Source of the DNA: Desulfobacteraceae bacterium
GTDB lineage: Bacteria > Desulfobacterota > Desulfobacteria > Desulfobacterales > SG8-13
NCBI GenBank assembly: GCA_029287875.1
Contig: JARFQH010000087.1
Span: 1 to 62,967, forward strand
DNA length: 62,967 nucleotides
Reading direction: 5' to 3'
The number at the start of each line of letters is the position of its first letter. Position 1 is the first letter of the stretch. The notes below the pieces were generated by a model. It worked only from the letters and a program-made list of their open reading frames with translations. It made no database searches and was not told the origin of the DNA. Made by a program: the position numbers and the translations under genes. This document shows, one piece after another, positions 27,303-36,539 of this stretch.

Positions 27303-28363
27303 AGAGAATGGTATCGTGCGACATCCTGGTTGTGGGGGCCGGACCCGCCGGCGGAGCCACGGCATTGGCAGCCACCAGTAGGGGTATGCGGGTGTTGCTT
27401 GTTGATCGCAGGCAGGTTGTTGGGGTGCCTGTCCAATGTGCCGAATACATTCCGGCCATGCTGATGGGCCATCTGGATCTTGACAATTCTTTCATCGTTC
27501 AGCAGATCCGGGGAATGAGGACCTACCTTCCGGATGAACCGGTGACGAAAACACGCGCTCCTGGGTTTACTATCGACAGAGAACTTTTCGATCAGGCCTT
27601 GATCCAAGCGGCTTCAGATGTCGGTGCCAAACTGATGCTCTCCACACGGGCAGTTCAACGGATTGATGATGAAACCATACTGCTCAAACGAAAAAGCGGA
27701 CAGTATCTTACTGTTGGCGCAAAAATAATTGTGGGCGCCGACGGTCCCCGCTCAACGGTCGGTCGCTGGGTGGGGGCCGTCAACCACAACCTGCTGCCGG
27801 GCGTACAGGCCACGCTGCCGCTGACGGAACCAATGGATTGGACCGAAGTTTACTTTGACCCGGAAATTTCTGCTGGCTACGGATGGCTGTTTCCGAAGAA
27901 CCATATAGCCAACGTCGGAATCGGACTAAAGAATATGCCTCGGAGTCAAACCAAAATCGGAGTTGTACTGAATCGATTCATTGCCCGGCTCCGGGCCGCA
28001 GGCAAAGTGACGGGAAATCCGGTGAGGTATGCCGCCGGCTGGATACCCGCGGAACCGGTGCGGCAAGCGGTTCACGGTAACGTGGCGCTGGTTGGCGATG
28101 CCGCCGGCCATACCCATCCCATCACAGGCGCAGGGATATCTAACGCGGTCCTTTGCGGGAAAATGGCGGGTACATGGGCTGCCCGGGCCGTCGAAGAAGG
28201 CGATATGAGTGTGCTTAAACATTATGACCACCAGTGGCAGGATCTTTTCAAAAACACCCTTGACCGTGCCCACAAGCGCCGCCAAACGATGGAATCCGAT
28301 TGGCGAGATTTTTCGCGCACGGTCAAGATGTGTTGGATTGGATTTCGCGAATATTATGCCTAG
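27299..28363 (+). CDS. lipT: LipT-like FAD oxidoreductase (geranylgeranyl-reductase family)
   Basis: A 354-residue flavoprotein of the geranylgeranyl reductase family. It has the FAD dinucleotide motif ILVVGAGPAGGATALAA, the second FAD motif GNVALVGDAAGHTHPITG, and the family segment IVGADGPRSTVGRWVG. Proteins of this type, named LipT, co-occur with LipS1/LipS2 and may supply electrons to the radical SAM steps; that role is inferred in the literature from gene linkage. It overlaps both neighbours (4 bases with the ligase, 8 with the radical SAM gene). An isoprenoid-reductase role is possible but not supported by context. Confidence 0.8.
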   Translation: MKRMVSCDILVVGAGPAGGATALAATSRGMRVLLVDRRQVVGVPVQCAEYIPAMLMGHLDLDNSFIVQQIRGMRTYLPDEPVTKTRAPGFTIDRELFDQALIQAASDVGAKLMLSTRAVQRIDDETILLKRKSGQYLTVGAKIIVGADGPRSTVGRWVGAVNHNLLPGVQATLPLTEPMDWTEVYFDPEISAGYGWLFPKNHIANVGIGLKNMPRSQTKIGVVLNRFIARLRAAGKVTGNPVRYAAGWIPAEPVRQAVHGNVALVGDAAGHTHPITGAGISNAVLCGKMAGTWAARAVEEGDMSVLKHYDHQWQDLFKNTLDRAHKRRQTMESDWRDFSRTVKMCWIGFREYYA

Positions 28364-29330
28364 CGTCTCAGCGCTTGCCGATCGATTGCAAGCAGCCCGA
28401 GAACTTTCCTGGCGGCACCTCGGTAAAACCATTGTTTTTTATCTGCCGGGCATGATCAGGCTTGACAGGACCAATGGAAAATATCCGGCACTCTCGATAA
28501 CTGGCGGCGATTGCATCCTTGGGTGCGATCATTGCCAAGGGACGATTCTGAACGGTATGATGCATGTTAAATCCCCTGGCCAACTGGTGTCCCGATGCCG
28601 CCGGTTGGCCGAAAAAGGGCATCACGGCGTGTTGATCAGCGGTGGTTGCAATGCCGGGGGGCAGTTACCGTGGGATCGCTTCATACCGGCGATTCAAGAG
28701 ATCAAAGCCGAAACGGACTTGTTCATCTCAATACACAGCGGTCTGGTCAATGATCCGGACGCCTTCAGGCTGAAACAGGCAGGCGTGGACCAGGCTTTGA
28801 TCGATGTCATCGGCGATGACGAAACGTTTAAAACCGTCTGTCATGTCCCCTTTGGGGTGAATCGTATTGAAGCGGCGATGGCTTCCTTGCATCGGGCCAG
28901 AATTCCAATTGTACCTCATATTGTGTGTGGTGTTCGTTACGGCAAGACACGAGGGGAAAAAAATGCGGTTGCCATGATTTCTCGATTCAAGTTGCAGCAG
29001 GTGGTAATCGTTTCTCTGATGCCCATTCCGGGTACACGGATGGAGAAAGCCCGGCCCCCTGCGCCGGAGACGGTAGCAGATATCATTGCCGAAGTGCGTT
29101 TTGCGATGCCGCATACGCCCATCAGTTTAGGTTGCGCCCGTCAGAGAGGCAACAGCCGCATGGAGGTGATGGCCATCGAAGCCGGGGTCAACCGCCTGGC
29201 CCTGCCCTCCGAAAAGGCCGTGGAAAAGGCCGTGGCTTACGGACTAAGTATTCGGTATCAAAAAACGTGCTGCAGCGTTTCCCGGGACCTTTCAACCCCC
29301 AGCTGGGACGCCCAATTTAGTAGTGAATAA
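28356..29330 (+). CDS. Radical SAM protein of the LipS1/LipS2 lipoate assembly pair (member 1)
   Basis: A 324-residue radical SAM enzyme with the cluster motif C53-ILG-C57-DH-C60. Further cysteines in SGGCNAGG, HIVCGVRYG and LGCARQRGNSR could bind an auxiliary cluster that donates sulfur. The start is the ATG at 28356, which overlaps the lipT stop; the longer frame from 28209 lies wholly inside lipT. With the second radical SAM gene it matches the LipS1/LipS2 pair that inserts the two sulfur atoms of lipoate in place of LipA. I cannot say from sequence alone which of the two names applies. Confidence 0.78.
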   Translation: MPSVSALADRLQAARELSWRHLGKTIVFYLPGMIRLDRTNGKYPALSITGGDCILGCDHCQGTILNGMMHVKSPGQLVSRCRRLAEKGHHGVLISGGCNAGGQLPWDRFIPAIQEIKAETDLFISIHSGLVNDPDAFRLKQAGVDQALIDVIGDDETFKTVCHVPFGVNRIEAAMASLHRARIPIVPHIVCGVRYGKTRGEKNAVAMISRFKLQQVVIVSLMPIPGTRMEKARPPAPETVADIIAEVRFAMPHTPISLGCARQRGNSRMEVMAIEAGVNRLALPSEKAVEKAVAYGLSIRYQKTCCSVSRDLSTPSWDAQFSSE

Positions 29331-29402
29331 GGCTGCGCATCACGGGGAATCCAGCATCAATTCTGGACGCAGAAAACAGTTGCCATAAAAAAAGACGCCT
29401 TA

Positions 29403-30515
29403 ATGGATCAACACACCTCCAACATTCTCGAAAGTCCGGAATATCTGCGCATGAGTCTGGCTGCGGCCATGACCTTAGGTTTTAAGCCGGGCGTCTTTTA
29501 TAGAAACGCCAGACTATATTGCATCAACCTGTTGCTGACATACCGGGGCGGCTGTGCGGCACGTTGTGCATACTGCGGCCTGTCCAATAGCCGCTCCGGA
29601 AAATATCAGGAAAAGAGCTTTATCCGTGTGACCTGGCCCACCTACCCGACGGCCGAGGTCATCGAAGGGATAGCCGAGCGGCAGCACCGTGTGAAACGGG
29701 TCTGCATCTCCCAGATTACCAACAGGCGCGCGGTCGGAGACACCTTAACGATTTGCCGGCAACTGCGATCCAGTTTCGACATTCCCGTATCCCTGCTAAT
29801 TTCCCCAACCATCGTCAACCAGCGCGATTTGATGGACTTTAAAACCGCTGGAGCCGATAAAATCGGCGTGGCAATCGATCTGGCCACCCCGACCCTGTTC
29901 GACCGATATCGCGGCAGCGGAGTCGACGGACCGCATTGCTGGGACATTTACATGAATCGCTTGGCCGAAGCCATCAAGATCTTCGGGACGCGTAATGCCG
30001 GCTCCCATTTCCTTACGGGAATGGGGGAAACCGAAAAGCAGATGGTGGACATCATCCAAAAGATTCAGGACATGGGGGGCTGGACCCACCTTTTCTCTTT
30101 TTGTCCCGAACCCGGCTCACAGATGGTCGATCATCCCATGCCGGCCATGGATCACTACCGCAGGATTCAGCTTGCTCGATATCTTATCGATAAAAACCTC
30201 AGTCATGCCAAGTTTTTTGTCTATGATAAGAAACAAAAGATTATCGATTTTGGTTTACCGGCGGGCAAACTCGATGCGGTGATCTCGTCCGGCGAACCCT
30301 TTAGAACCAGTGGGTGCGAAGGCTATGACGGTCAGGTCGCCTGCAATCGCCCATTTGCCAATTCAAGACCCGGTCCCGAGATGCGTAACTATCCTTTTCC
30401 ACCGACACAAGCCGATATTGAATTGATTCGCAAACAGTTGCATTTGAAGCCTGTTCGCCCTGAAATGAGTCACCCTCTAAACAGACAGGGCGGAAACTCA
30501 GAAGTTATAAATTGA
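29403..30515 (+). CDS. Radical SAM protein of the LipS1/LipS2 lipoate assembly pair (member 2)
   Basis: A 370-residue radical SAM enzyme related to biotin synthase. The cluster cysteines are C51, C55 and C58 (CAARCAYCGLSN). The pattern LITYRGG-like before the motif, GSHFLTGMGETEKQ in the barrel, and C-terminal cysteines in TSGCEGYDGQVACNRPF, which may bind a second cluster, are notable. It lies 72 bases after the other radical SAM gene on the same strand. Biotin genes are absent nearby, so a sulfur-insertion role in lipoate assembly is preferred over biotin synthesis. Confidence 0.78.
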   Translation: MDQHTSNILESPEYLRMSLAAAMTLGFKPGVFYRNARLYCINLLLTYRGGCAARCAYCGLSNSRSGKYQEKSFIRVTWPTYPTAEVIEGIAERQHRVKRVCISQITNRRAVGDTLTICRQLRSSFDIPVSLLISPTIVNQRDLMDFKTAGADKIGVAIDLATPTLFDRYRGSGVDGPHCWDIYMNRLAEAIKIFGTRNAGSHFLTGMGETEKQMVDIIQKIQDMGGWTHLFSFCPEPGSQMVDHPMPAMDHYRRIQLARYLIDKNLSHAKFFVYDKKQKIIDFGLPAGKLDAVISSGEPFRTSGCEGYDGQVACNRPFANSRPGPEMRNYPFPPTQADIELIRKQLHLKPVRPEMSHPLNRQGGNSEVIN

Positions 30516-30564
30516 AATTGAAAGATTGATGAACAAAATTTAAAACTAGTAGGAAGTGGTTAAT

Positions 30565-31275
30565 ATGCCGAAAACAGAAGTGTTTGATAAATATTACAAG
30601 GATTACGACAGCTGGTTTTTTAAGCACGAATTGGCATATAAGGCGGAAATAAATCTAATCAAAAGACTGATTCCAAAGGGAAAGGGAATGGAAGTTGGCG
30701 TCGGGACAGGGAAATTTGCCATCCCGTTTGGCATAAAAGACGGCGTTGAGCCATCTGATAAGATGGGTGAAATTGCTGAAGAAAAAGGCATAAGAGTTGT
30801 TAAAGGTGTTGCGGAATATCTTCCATATAATGACAATATTTTTGATTTTGTTTTGCTTGTTACCACAATCTGTTTTGTAGATGATCCTTTGAAAACATTA
30901 AAAGAAGCACGAAGAGTCATTAAACCAGATGGGTATATAATAATAGGATTTGTGGATAGAGAAAGCATGATCGGTCAAGAATATGAAAAATATAAAGATA
31001 AGAGTAAATTTTACAGTCCCGCCATATTTTATTCATCAAAACAGATAGAGGATTTTCTTGAAAAATCAGGCTTTATCCAGATAGAATCCTATCAAACGCT
31101 CTTCCATCCGCTCAATAAGATAAAAGAGATTGAACCGGTTACAAAAGGTTATGGAAAAGGAGCATTTATCGGAATGAGGGGAAAAAAGAGATCTGGGCTC
31201 GCCAAGTTAAGCCACTTACATAAAATAGAAAAAGAAGAAAAGATTGATAATAATGTCTTAGCCGATCAGTTTTGA
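30565..31275 (+). CDS. SAM-dependent methyltransferase (type 11), AT-rich
   Basis: A 236-residue class I methyltransferase: motif I is MEVGVGTGKFAIPFG, and VAEYLPYNDNIFDFVLLVTT and ARRVIKPDGYIIIGF are the usual later motifs. The ATG at 30565 has AGGAAG eight bases upstream; a GTG nine bases earlier overlaps that site. The gene is clearly richer in A and T, with lysine/isoleucine-rich coding, than its neighbours, suggesting recent acquisition. It closes the lipoate cluster on the same strand, but its substrate is unknown and its membership of the pathway is doubtful. Confidence 0.82.
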   Translation: MPKTEVFDKYYKDYDSWFFKHELAYKAEINLIKRLIPKGKGMEVGVGTGKFAIPFGIKDGVEPSDKMGEIAEEKGIRVVKGVAEYLPYNDNIFDFVLLVTTICFVDDPLKTLKEARRVIKPDGYIIIGFVDRESMIGQEYEKYKDKSKFYSPAIFYSSKQIEDFLEKSGFIQIESYQTLFHPLNKIKEIEPVTKGYGKGAFIGMRGKKRSGLAKLSHLHKIEKEEKIDNNVLADQF

Positions 31276-31565
31276 GACCAAAATCGACATTCTAAGCGAA
31301 TTATCGGCAATGGCGCGAGCAAACAGACATTTCAGTCCGGGGCAATGCTGGCATCTGACCCACCGATGCCGTGAGCAAGGGTTTCTACTGAATCTTTCCA
31401 AAGACATCATGTTGTATTTACGTCACACTTGACACACAAATAACGCTTTGAAATACTCATTTTATTGATATGCGATTTTCTATCTGTTATGAACTACTAA
31501 ACCGGCAGCCAGAATCCGCCGTTCAGGTTTCACTGACCTGCGACGGCTCGCTAAAGTGAGGCAAG

Positions 31566-31955
31566 ATGAGGAGCAAAGAAACTTATGCGGTCGCTGTTCG
31601 ACGTGAATTCGCCGCTCTGCACTACCTGATCGGCGGCGACTGGGGCGCGGAAAATGAACTCCACGAGCACCACTACCTTGTGGAAATCCGTCTCGAAGGC
31701 ACTCAATTGGATCGGCACGGTTACCTGATCGACATCGATGTCGTTACGGCCGCCCTTGAAGGACAGGTCGATCGCTACCGGGGCCAGACGCTCAATTCCC
31801 TGCCCGAATTCGCCGGTCTCAATCCGAGCCTGGAGCACCTGGCCCGGATTATGGGCATGTCGCTGGCCACAACCATCGATACTCACCTACAGGTCCTCAC
31901 GGTCAGAATCTGGGAAAACGAATTCGCCTGGGCCGAATATCGAAAAGAGTTCTGA
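31566..31955 (+). CDS. QueD/6-pyruvoyl-tetrahydropterin synthase family protein
   Basis: A 129-residue protein of the PTPS/QueD family. The zinc-ligand histidines are visible as FAALHYL and LHEHHYLVEIRL, and NPSLEHLARIM near the middle is a family signature. The catalytic cysteine normally found before the second histidine pair is not evident, so it may be a divergent paralogue rather than a queuosine enzyme. Its stop overlaps the ATG of a glycosyltransferase remnant (TGATG), showing that it was the first gene of an operon now decayed. Confidence 0.72.
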   Translation: MRSKETYAVAVRREFAALHYLIGGDWGAENELHEHHYLVEIRLEGTQLDRHGYLIDIDVVTAALEGQVDRYRGQTLNSLPEFAGLNPSLEHLARIMGMSLATTIDTHLQVLTVRIWENEFAWAEYRKEF

Positions 31956-32035
31956 TGCGGGTTGGACTGGTAATCACCGGCGATTTGAAAACCCTGACCA
32001 GGTCCCTTGGCCTTCCACGATTTCAGCATCGATGA
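31955..32035 (+). pseudogene. N-terminal scrap of a glycosyltransferase-like gene
   Basis: The ATG overlaps the QueD-family stop codon and reads MRVGLVITGDLKTLT, which resembles the N-terminus of family 4 glycosyltransferases, then a stop after 26 codons. The rest of such a gene is not found. QueD-like and glycosyltransferase genes are sometimes adjacent in other bacteria, which supports this reading weakly. Confidence 0.4.
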
Positions 32036-32512
32036 ATCCTATTGCCAATTGCCGCAAACCGATGACTGGCCGACCACATTACGACTTCTCGTTGGCCGGC
32101 ATCCGTGCTATCCACAGCCAGAAAAATACCTGACTTATCGACCAACCGGCACCACCCCTCTACCGACAGACGCCCGTAACAAGGCAGTGCCCATCCACGG
32201 TTCTATTAAAAGGATTGATCAGTTTCCGATCCAGAATTGGCTATTGGGCCGTGAGCCGCACCTGTCGGTCACTCTTGCCATCCTTTCCTCCATAACCAGA
32301 TTGGGTGCACTGTTTACTTCATCGACAACGTATCGGAATCGATTCATTTGTGGGACACCATCGCGAATCAGGCCTACTGCAAAAAAGATCGTGGCGTCAT
32401 TTTGGCGCATGGCATAATGGTTTTGGACGGCTGCATCGACAAGCCTGAGGTTGAGCGCGACCGAAGGGATATCGAAGAGCGGTATGAAGCCGTTGTCAAG
32501 GCATGCCAATGA
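32007..32512 (+). pseudogene. Frameshifted remnant of an unidentified protein
   Basis: Two frames make sense when joined. From 32007 the product reads ...DDWPTTLRLLVGRHPCYPQPEKY... up to about 32295. After a shift, the frame from 32303 reads GCTVYFIDNVSESIHLWDTI and ends KACQ-stop at 32512. The combined ~165 residues look like genuine protein with normal composition, but I do not recognise the family, and there is no good start. It fills most of the 656-base gap between the QueD-family gene and the glycerol terminator. Confidence 0.4.
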
Positions 32513-32549
32513 AAATTATGCCCGCTCATCGTGAAAATCCACAAAAAAT

Positions 32550-32575
32550 GGGGCTAAAGCCGAAGCTTTAGCCCC
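32550..32575 (-). terminator. Rho-independent terminator of the glycerol importer operon
   Basis: A perfect 11-bp stem, ggggctaaagc/gctttagcccc with a CGAA loop. Read on the minus strand it is followed by ATTTTTTGT, a U-rich tail. It lies about 37 bases beyond the glpV stop codon. Confidence 0.85.
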
Positions 32576-32611
32576 TTAATGATCTCTTGGCTTTTTCGAA
32601 CAGAGGTGCAG

Positions 32612-34345
32612 TTATTTCACGCGCCCCTCGCGCCAGGCCTTGATCAGATCGTCGTAGTTGACCGTCTCGCCTTTCGGCTTCTCGTTGGCCAGCTTCGCCT
32701 TGGGGGCGCCGGGCTGGTTCAGCCAGTAGGCTTCGTCCTTTTCGGGGTTCAGTTTCGGTCCGCACTCGCCCTGGGTCTTCGAACGGGCGATGCGCTCCAT
32801 CACCCTGTCCATCTCTTTAGCCAGATTGTCCATGGCCGTGTCCACGGACACTTCACCGGAAACCGCCTCGCCGATATTCTGCCACCACAGCTGGGCCAGC
32901 TTCGGATAATCGGGTACGTTGGTGCCCGTCGGCGTCCAGGCCACGCGGGCCGGGCTGCGGTAGAATTCCACCAGACCGCCGAGCTTAGGCGCCCGTTCGG
33001 TAAAGGACTTGTCCCGAATATCGCTGTCGCGGACGGGTGTCAGACCGACGTGAGCCTTTTTCAGGGAGGTCGTTTTTGCCACGCAGAACTGCGCAAAGAG
33101 CCAGGCGGCCTTGCGGCGCTCGAGCGGCGTGCTTTTCATGAACGTCCAGGAGCCGCAATCTTGATAGCCCAGTTTCATGCCTTCTTCCCAGTACGGGCCA
33201 TGAGGCGAGGGGGCCATGCGCCATTTGGGGGTGCCGTCCGCATTGACCGTGGGCCCCGGTTCGACCATGCTGGGAAGAAAGGCGGTATACCAGAAGATCT
33301 GCTGGGCCACACTGCCGTTGGCCAGAAAGGGCAGGTAGGTATAAAAATCCATGCCCAGACTGCCCGGGGGAGCGTATTTTCGTAACCACTCCATATATTT
33401 ACGAAGGGAATACTTGGCCGCCGGGCCGTTGGCGGCCCCGCCGCGGGCCACGGTTGCGCCCACCGGACGGCACCCTTCCACGCGAATGCCCCATTCGTCC
33501 ACCGGCTTGCCATTGGGAAGCCCCTTGTCGCCGGCACCGGCCATGGACAACCAGGCATCGGTAAAGCGCCAGCCCAAATCGGGGGATTTCTTGCCGTAGT
33601 CGTTATGTCCGAAAATGGCCTTACCGTCGATTTCGCGGACATGTTCGGTGAAAAACTCGGCGATATCCTCATAGGCCGACCAGTTGACCGGCACGCCCAG
33701 TTCATAGCCGTAAAGCTCCTTGAACTTTTTCTTGAAGTCCGGGCGGCTGAACCAGTCGTAGCGGAACCAGTAGAGGTTGGCGAACTGCTGATCCGGCAGT
33801 TGATAGAGCTTACCGTCCGGTCCCGTGGTGAAGGATTTGCCCATGAAGTCGTCTACATCCAGGGTCGGCAGGGTCACATCCTTGCCTTCACCGGCCATGA
33901 AGTCCGACAAGGGCACGACATACCCATAGCGGGCGTGGGTGCCGATCAGATCGGAATCGTTGATCCAGCCGTCATAGATGTTTTCGCCCGACGCCCACTG
34001 CGTTTGCAACTTTTCGATCACGTCACCTTCCTGGATCAGGTCGAATGAAACCTGGATGCCGGTGATCTCTTCGAAGGCCTTGGCCAGGACCTTGGCCTCG
34101 TACTCGTGGGTCGCGATGGTCTCGGAGACGACCTTGATGTTCATGCCTTTAAATGGCTTGGCGGCATTGATAAACCACTCCATCTCCTTGAGCTGTTCCT
34201 GCTTGGTCAGGGTCGAGGGCTGGAACTCTTGGTCGACCCATTTCTTGGCGGCCGCCATGTCCGCCATGGCCGGAGCTGCCGCTACGGCCAGCATGACCGT
34301 CACTGCAACGCAAAGAAACATCGTTTTTTGCACTTTCACGTTCAT
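32612..34345 (-). CDS. glpV: Glycerol ABC transporter substrate-binding protein
   Basis: A 577-residue periplasmic binding protein with a cleavable signal peptide (VAVTVMLAVAAAPAMA). It resembles GlpV of the glpSTPQUV glycerol importer first described in rhizobia, which differs from facilitator-based uptake in being ATP-driven. Segments such as LYQLPDQQFANLYWFRYDWF and VPDYPKLAQLWWQNIGEAVSGE are typical of the large size class of family 1 solute-binding proteins. The ATG at 34345 has AGGAGG upstream; the longer frame to 34534 is not needed. Last gene of the importer operon, followed by a terminator. Confidence 0.9.
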   Translation of the reverse strand: MNVKVQKTMFLCVAVTVMLAVAAAPAMADMAAAKKWVDQEFQPSTLTKQEQLKEMEWFINAAKPFKGMNIKVVSETIATHEYEAKVLAKAFEEITGIQVSFDLIQEGDVIEKLQTQWASGENIYDGWINDSDLIGTHARYGYVVPLSDFMAGEGKDVTLPTLDVDDFMGKSFTTGPDGKLYQLPDQQFANLYWFRYDWFSRPDFKKKFKELYGYELGVPVNWSAYEDIAEFFTEHVREIDGKAIFGHNDYGKKSPDLGWRFTDAWLSMAGAGDKGLPNGKPVDEWGIRVEGCRPVGATVARGGAANGPAAKYSLRKYMEWLRKYAPPGSLGMDFYTYLPFLANGSVAQQIFWYTAFLPSMVEPGPTVNADGTPKWRMAPSPHGPYWEEGMKLGYQDCGSWTFMKSTPLERRKAAWLFAQFCVAKTTSLKKAHVGLTPVRDSDIRDKSFTERAPKLGGLVEFYRSPARVAWTPTGTNVPDYPKLAQLWWQNIGEAVSGEVSVDTAMDNLAKEMDRVMERIARSKTQGECGPKLNPEKDEAYWLNQPGAPKAKLANEKPKGETVNYDDLIKAWREGRVK

Positions 34346-34508
34346 GGTCTCCTCCTTTTCGCCTTCAGGGATAGGGTGGGTCGCCCGGACGGCATCGCGG
34401 ACGTGAAGGCTGAGCGCCCGACGATGACAACCCGTCCTTTTTGTAACCATTTGGAATCCAAGGTGGTGCGTATGGTGGTTTTCCGACAGCTTGCCGGCGG
34501 CTTTTTCT

Positions 34509-34787
34509 TCACCCCCAGCGCATGACGACAACAATCCATGCCAATGAAACGGGAAGAGCGAACCACAGATTCACATCGGTCAATCCGAGCCAGGCCAAAT
34601 GGATATAGGCGCTGCCCAGCAAGCCGACAAAAAATCGCGTGCCCCTGGTGGTGGGGATCTTTAAGAATCCGCGACGTTCGACGGTCGGTGACACCAGTTC
34701 CCAGACGAGCATGCCGCAGATCATCAGAAAGATGGTGATAAAAAATATCGCCGTCGGCACGGTCCAGTACATCCATTCGAAACTCAT
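34509..34787 (-). CDS. glpU: Small membrane protein of the glycerol importer (DUF2160)
   Basis: A 92-residue protein with two or three transmembrane helices (TAIFFITIFLMICGMLVWEL and a C-terminal hydrophobic pair). It matches the DUF2160/GlpU family, a small integral protein encoded in glpSTPQUV operons whose role in transport is not defined. Located between the glpQ permease and glpV genes, exactly as in known operons. Confidence 0.85.
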   Translation of the reverse strand: MSFEWMYWTVPTAIFFITIFLMICGMLVWELVSPTVERRGFLKIPTTRGTRFFVGLLGSAYIHLAWLGLTDVNLWFALPVSLAWIVVVMRWG

Positions 34788-34844
34788 GCTGATGCCCTAT
34801 TTTGCCTTATTCTGCTTGGGTTCATGACGTTTTTCTTCGCTCCA

Positions 34845-35644
<800 letters not shown>

Positions 35645-35648
<4 letters not shown>

Positions 35649-36529
35649 ACGGACTTTTCTCCTTTGCCGACATTCAGGAGTGCCTGGTAGAAGATAAAGC
35701 TGAACAGCAGGACGATGAGAAAGTAGATCAGCGAAAAAGCCGCCGCCGGACCCAGGTCGAACTGCCCGGTGGCCAGTTTGACCAGATAAATGGACAGAAA
35801 GGTGGTCGAGTTCCCCGGTCCCCCGCCGGTCAGCGCAAAGGGTTCGGCATAGATCAGAAAGCTGTCCATCCATCTGAGCAGAACCGCGATCGTGAGCACG
35901 CCGCGCATTTTGGGCAGCTGGATATAGCGAAAGACCGCCCAGGACGAGGCGCCGTCAATTCTGGCGGCCTGGTAATAAGCCTCCGGGATAGCGCGCAGCC
36001 CTGCGTAACACAGCAGCGCCACCAGTGGGGTCCAATGCCAAACTTCCATGGCCATCAGGGTGACCCAGGCGTAGGAAGGCCGGGCGGTGTGGTCGAAGGG
36101 GACATCGAGAAGATCCAGACTGTTGATCCCGACGCCGAACAGCCCGATATCCGGCCGGGTAAAGATGATCCAGATCGTGCCGATCACATTCCATGGAATC
36201 AACAGGGGGATGGCCAGCGTCACCAGGCTGGCGGAGGCTTTCCAGCCCTTTTTGGGCATGGCCAAGGCGATGAGGATGCCAAGGGGGATTTCGATCAGCA
36301 GAACCAGGCCCGAAAAAATAAACTGACGGCCCAGCGCATCGTGCAGGCGCTTGTCGGTCAACATCTCCTTGAACCACTCCATGCCCACGAACACGGCATT
36401 TCCCGGACCGAAGATGTCCTGGATCGAGTAGTTGACCACAGTCATCAGAGGTATGATGGCGCTGAAGGCAACGATGACGAAAACCGGTAGAACCAGAAAC
36501 CAGGCCCGGTTGTTTTCCCATTTTTCCAT
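35645..36529 (-). CDS. glpP: Glycerol ABC transporter permease
   Basis: A 294-residue MalF-type permease with six helices and the EAA loop YAGLRAIPEAYYQAARIDGA. The frame begins at a GTG at 36547, but the ATG at 36529 is chosen because TAGGAG lies six bases before it, overlapping the glpT stop. It pairs with GlpQ to form the glycerol channel. Confidence 0.9.
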
Positions 36530-36539
36530 AACGACGCTC

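Noticed and set aside
29403..30515. Biotin synthase
   Set aside because: Related by sequence, but no other biotin genes are present and the gene pairs with a second radical SAM protein and a lipoate ligase.
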